NCBI GenBank assembly: GCA_028673005.1
Contig: CM054116.1
Span: forward strand, 100,232,207-100,296,206
Length of the DNA stretch: 64,000 nucleotides
Source of the DNA: Tanypteryx hageni
Taxonomy: Eukaryota; Arthropoda; Insecta; Odonata; Petaluridae
Direction of reading: 5' to 3'
This document shows positions 63,785 through 64,000 of the stretch, piece after piece; the stretch's first letter is position 1, and every line of letters begins with the position of its first letter. The notes beneath the pieces are model-generated. The model saw only the letters and a program-made list of their open reading frames with translations, did no database searches and had not been told where the DNA came from. A program made the position numbers and the translations under genes.

Positions 63785-64000
63785 CCTGGTAGATATGGCA
63801 CCTATGGCAAAATTTTTGGAAACGATTTAATTGTGTATTATTTCCTGCGTTTAATTGAGCATATTAGTATTTTATTAAATATAAATTTAACGTTTGAGTA
63901 TTAAATTAATATTTATTTATCGGAAAAAACTTTTGAGATGTTTTGAGGGAACATTTGGCGCCTTTTGACAGCGGCGCCAATGAACAATGCCACCCAAGGC
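63785..64000 (-). mobile_element. Second copy of the 59865-type MITE, cut by the window end
   Basis: It shares ATGGCACCTATGGCAAAATT, GGAAACG, ACATTTGGCGCC and GGCGCCAAT with the reverse of 59865-60121, in the same order. The far end lies outside the window, so its target duplication cannot be checked. Confidence 0.75.

Overview
The window is arthropod nuclear DNA, most likely from an insect. It is AT-rich, the genes are split into many short exons by TE-filled introns, and there are RTE, pogo/Tigger, hAT, PIF/Harbinger and tRNA-SINE elements. The species cannot be read from the sequence. A fragment near 1361-1421 resembles a repeat I associate with polyneopteran insects, but that is only a hint.

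Two host genes are visible, and they converge. On the + strand, 8182-27137 holds the last 11 visible exons of a G9a/EHMT-type histone H3 lysine-9 methyltransferase: ankyrin repeats, pre-SET, SET, post-SET and stop, with 744 residues seen. Its N-terminal exons were not found. On the - strand, 56844-31979 holds a complete 15-exon gene for an 834-residue 'nose resistant to fluoxetine 6'-like (NRF/acyltransferase-3) membrane protein with a signal peptide. I rebuilt both genes exon by exon. Every junction keeps frame, and all but one intron are GT-AG; the exception is a GC-AG intron in the NRF gene. The genes are not known to work together.

Region by region. 1-2400: repeat remnants, including a diverged direct repeat. 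2408-5680: a tRNA-like head and A-run directly before a nearly intact RTE-clade retrotransposon with a single in-frame stop. 5680-8181: no recognisable gene; one tRNA-like fossil. 8182-27137: G9a exons. The introns hold a TA-flanked element with a second one nested inside it (15671-17975), a pogo/Tigger N-terminal fragment split by a THAP/SWIM-type transposon (20655-23110), and a degenerate pogo transposase element (24999-26580). 27138-31900: intergenic, with a SINE and a foldback repeat. 31979-56844: NRF gene. Its introns hold a Harbinger remnant, several hAT-type MITEs with 8-bp target duplications, and three tRNA-SINE types. 56845-64000: NRF promoter side, then more hAT MITEs and microsatellites.

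No clearly new multi-gene system is present. The most unusual items are the THAP/SWIM transposon with its two modules on opposite strands, the roughly 34-residue insertion in the G9a pre-SET zinc cluster, the GC-AG intron, and three hammerhead-like motifs in repeats.
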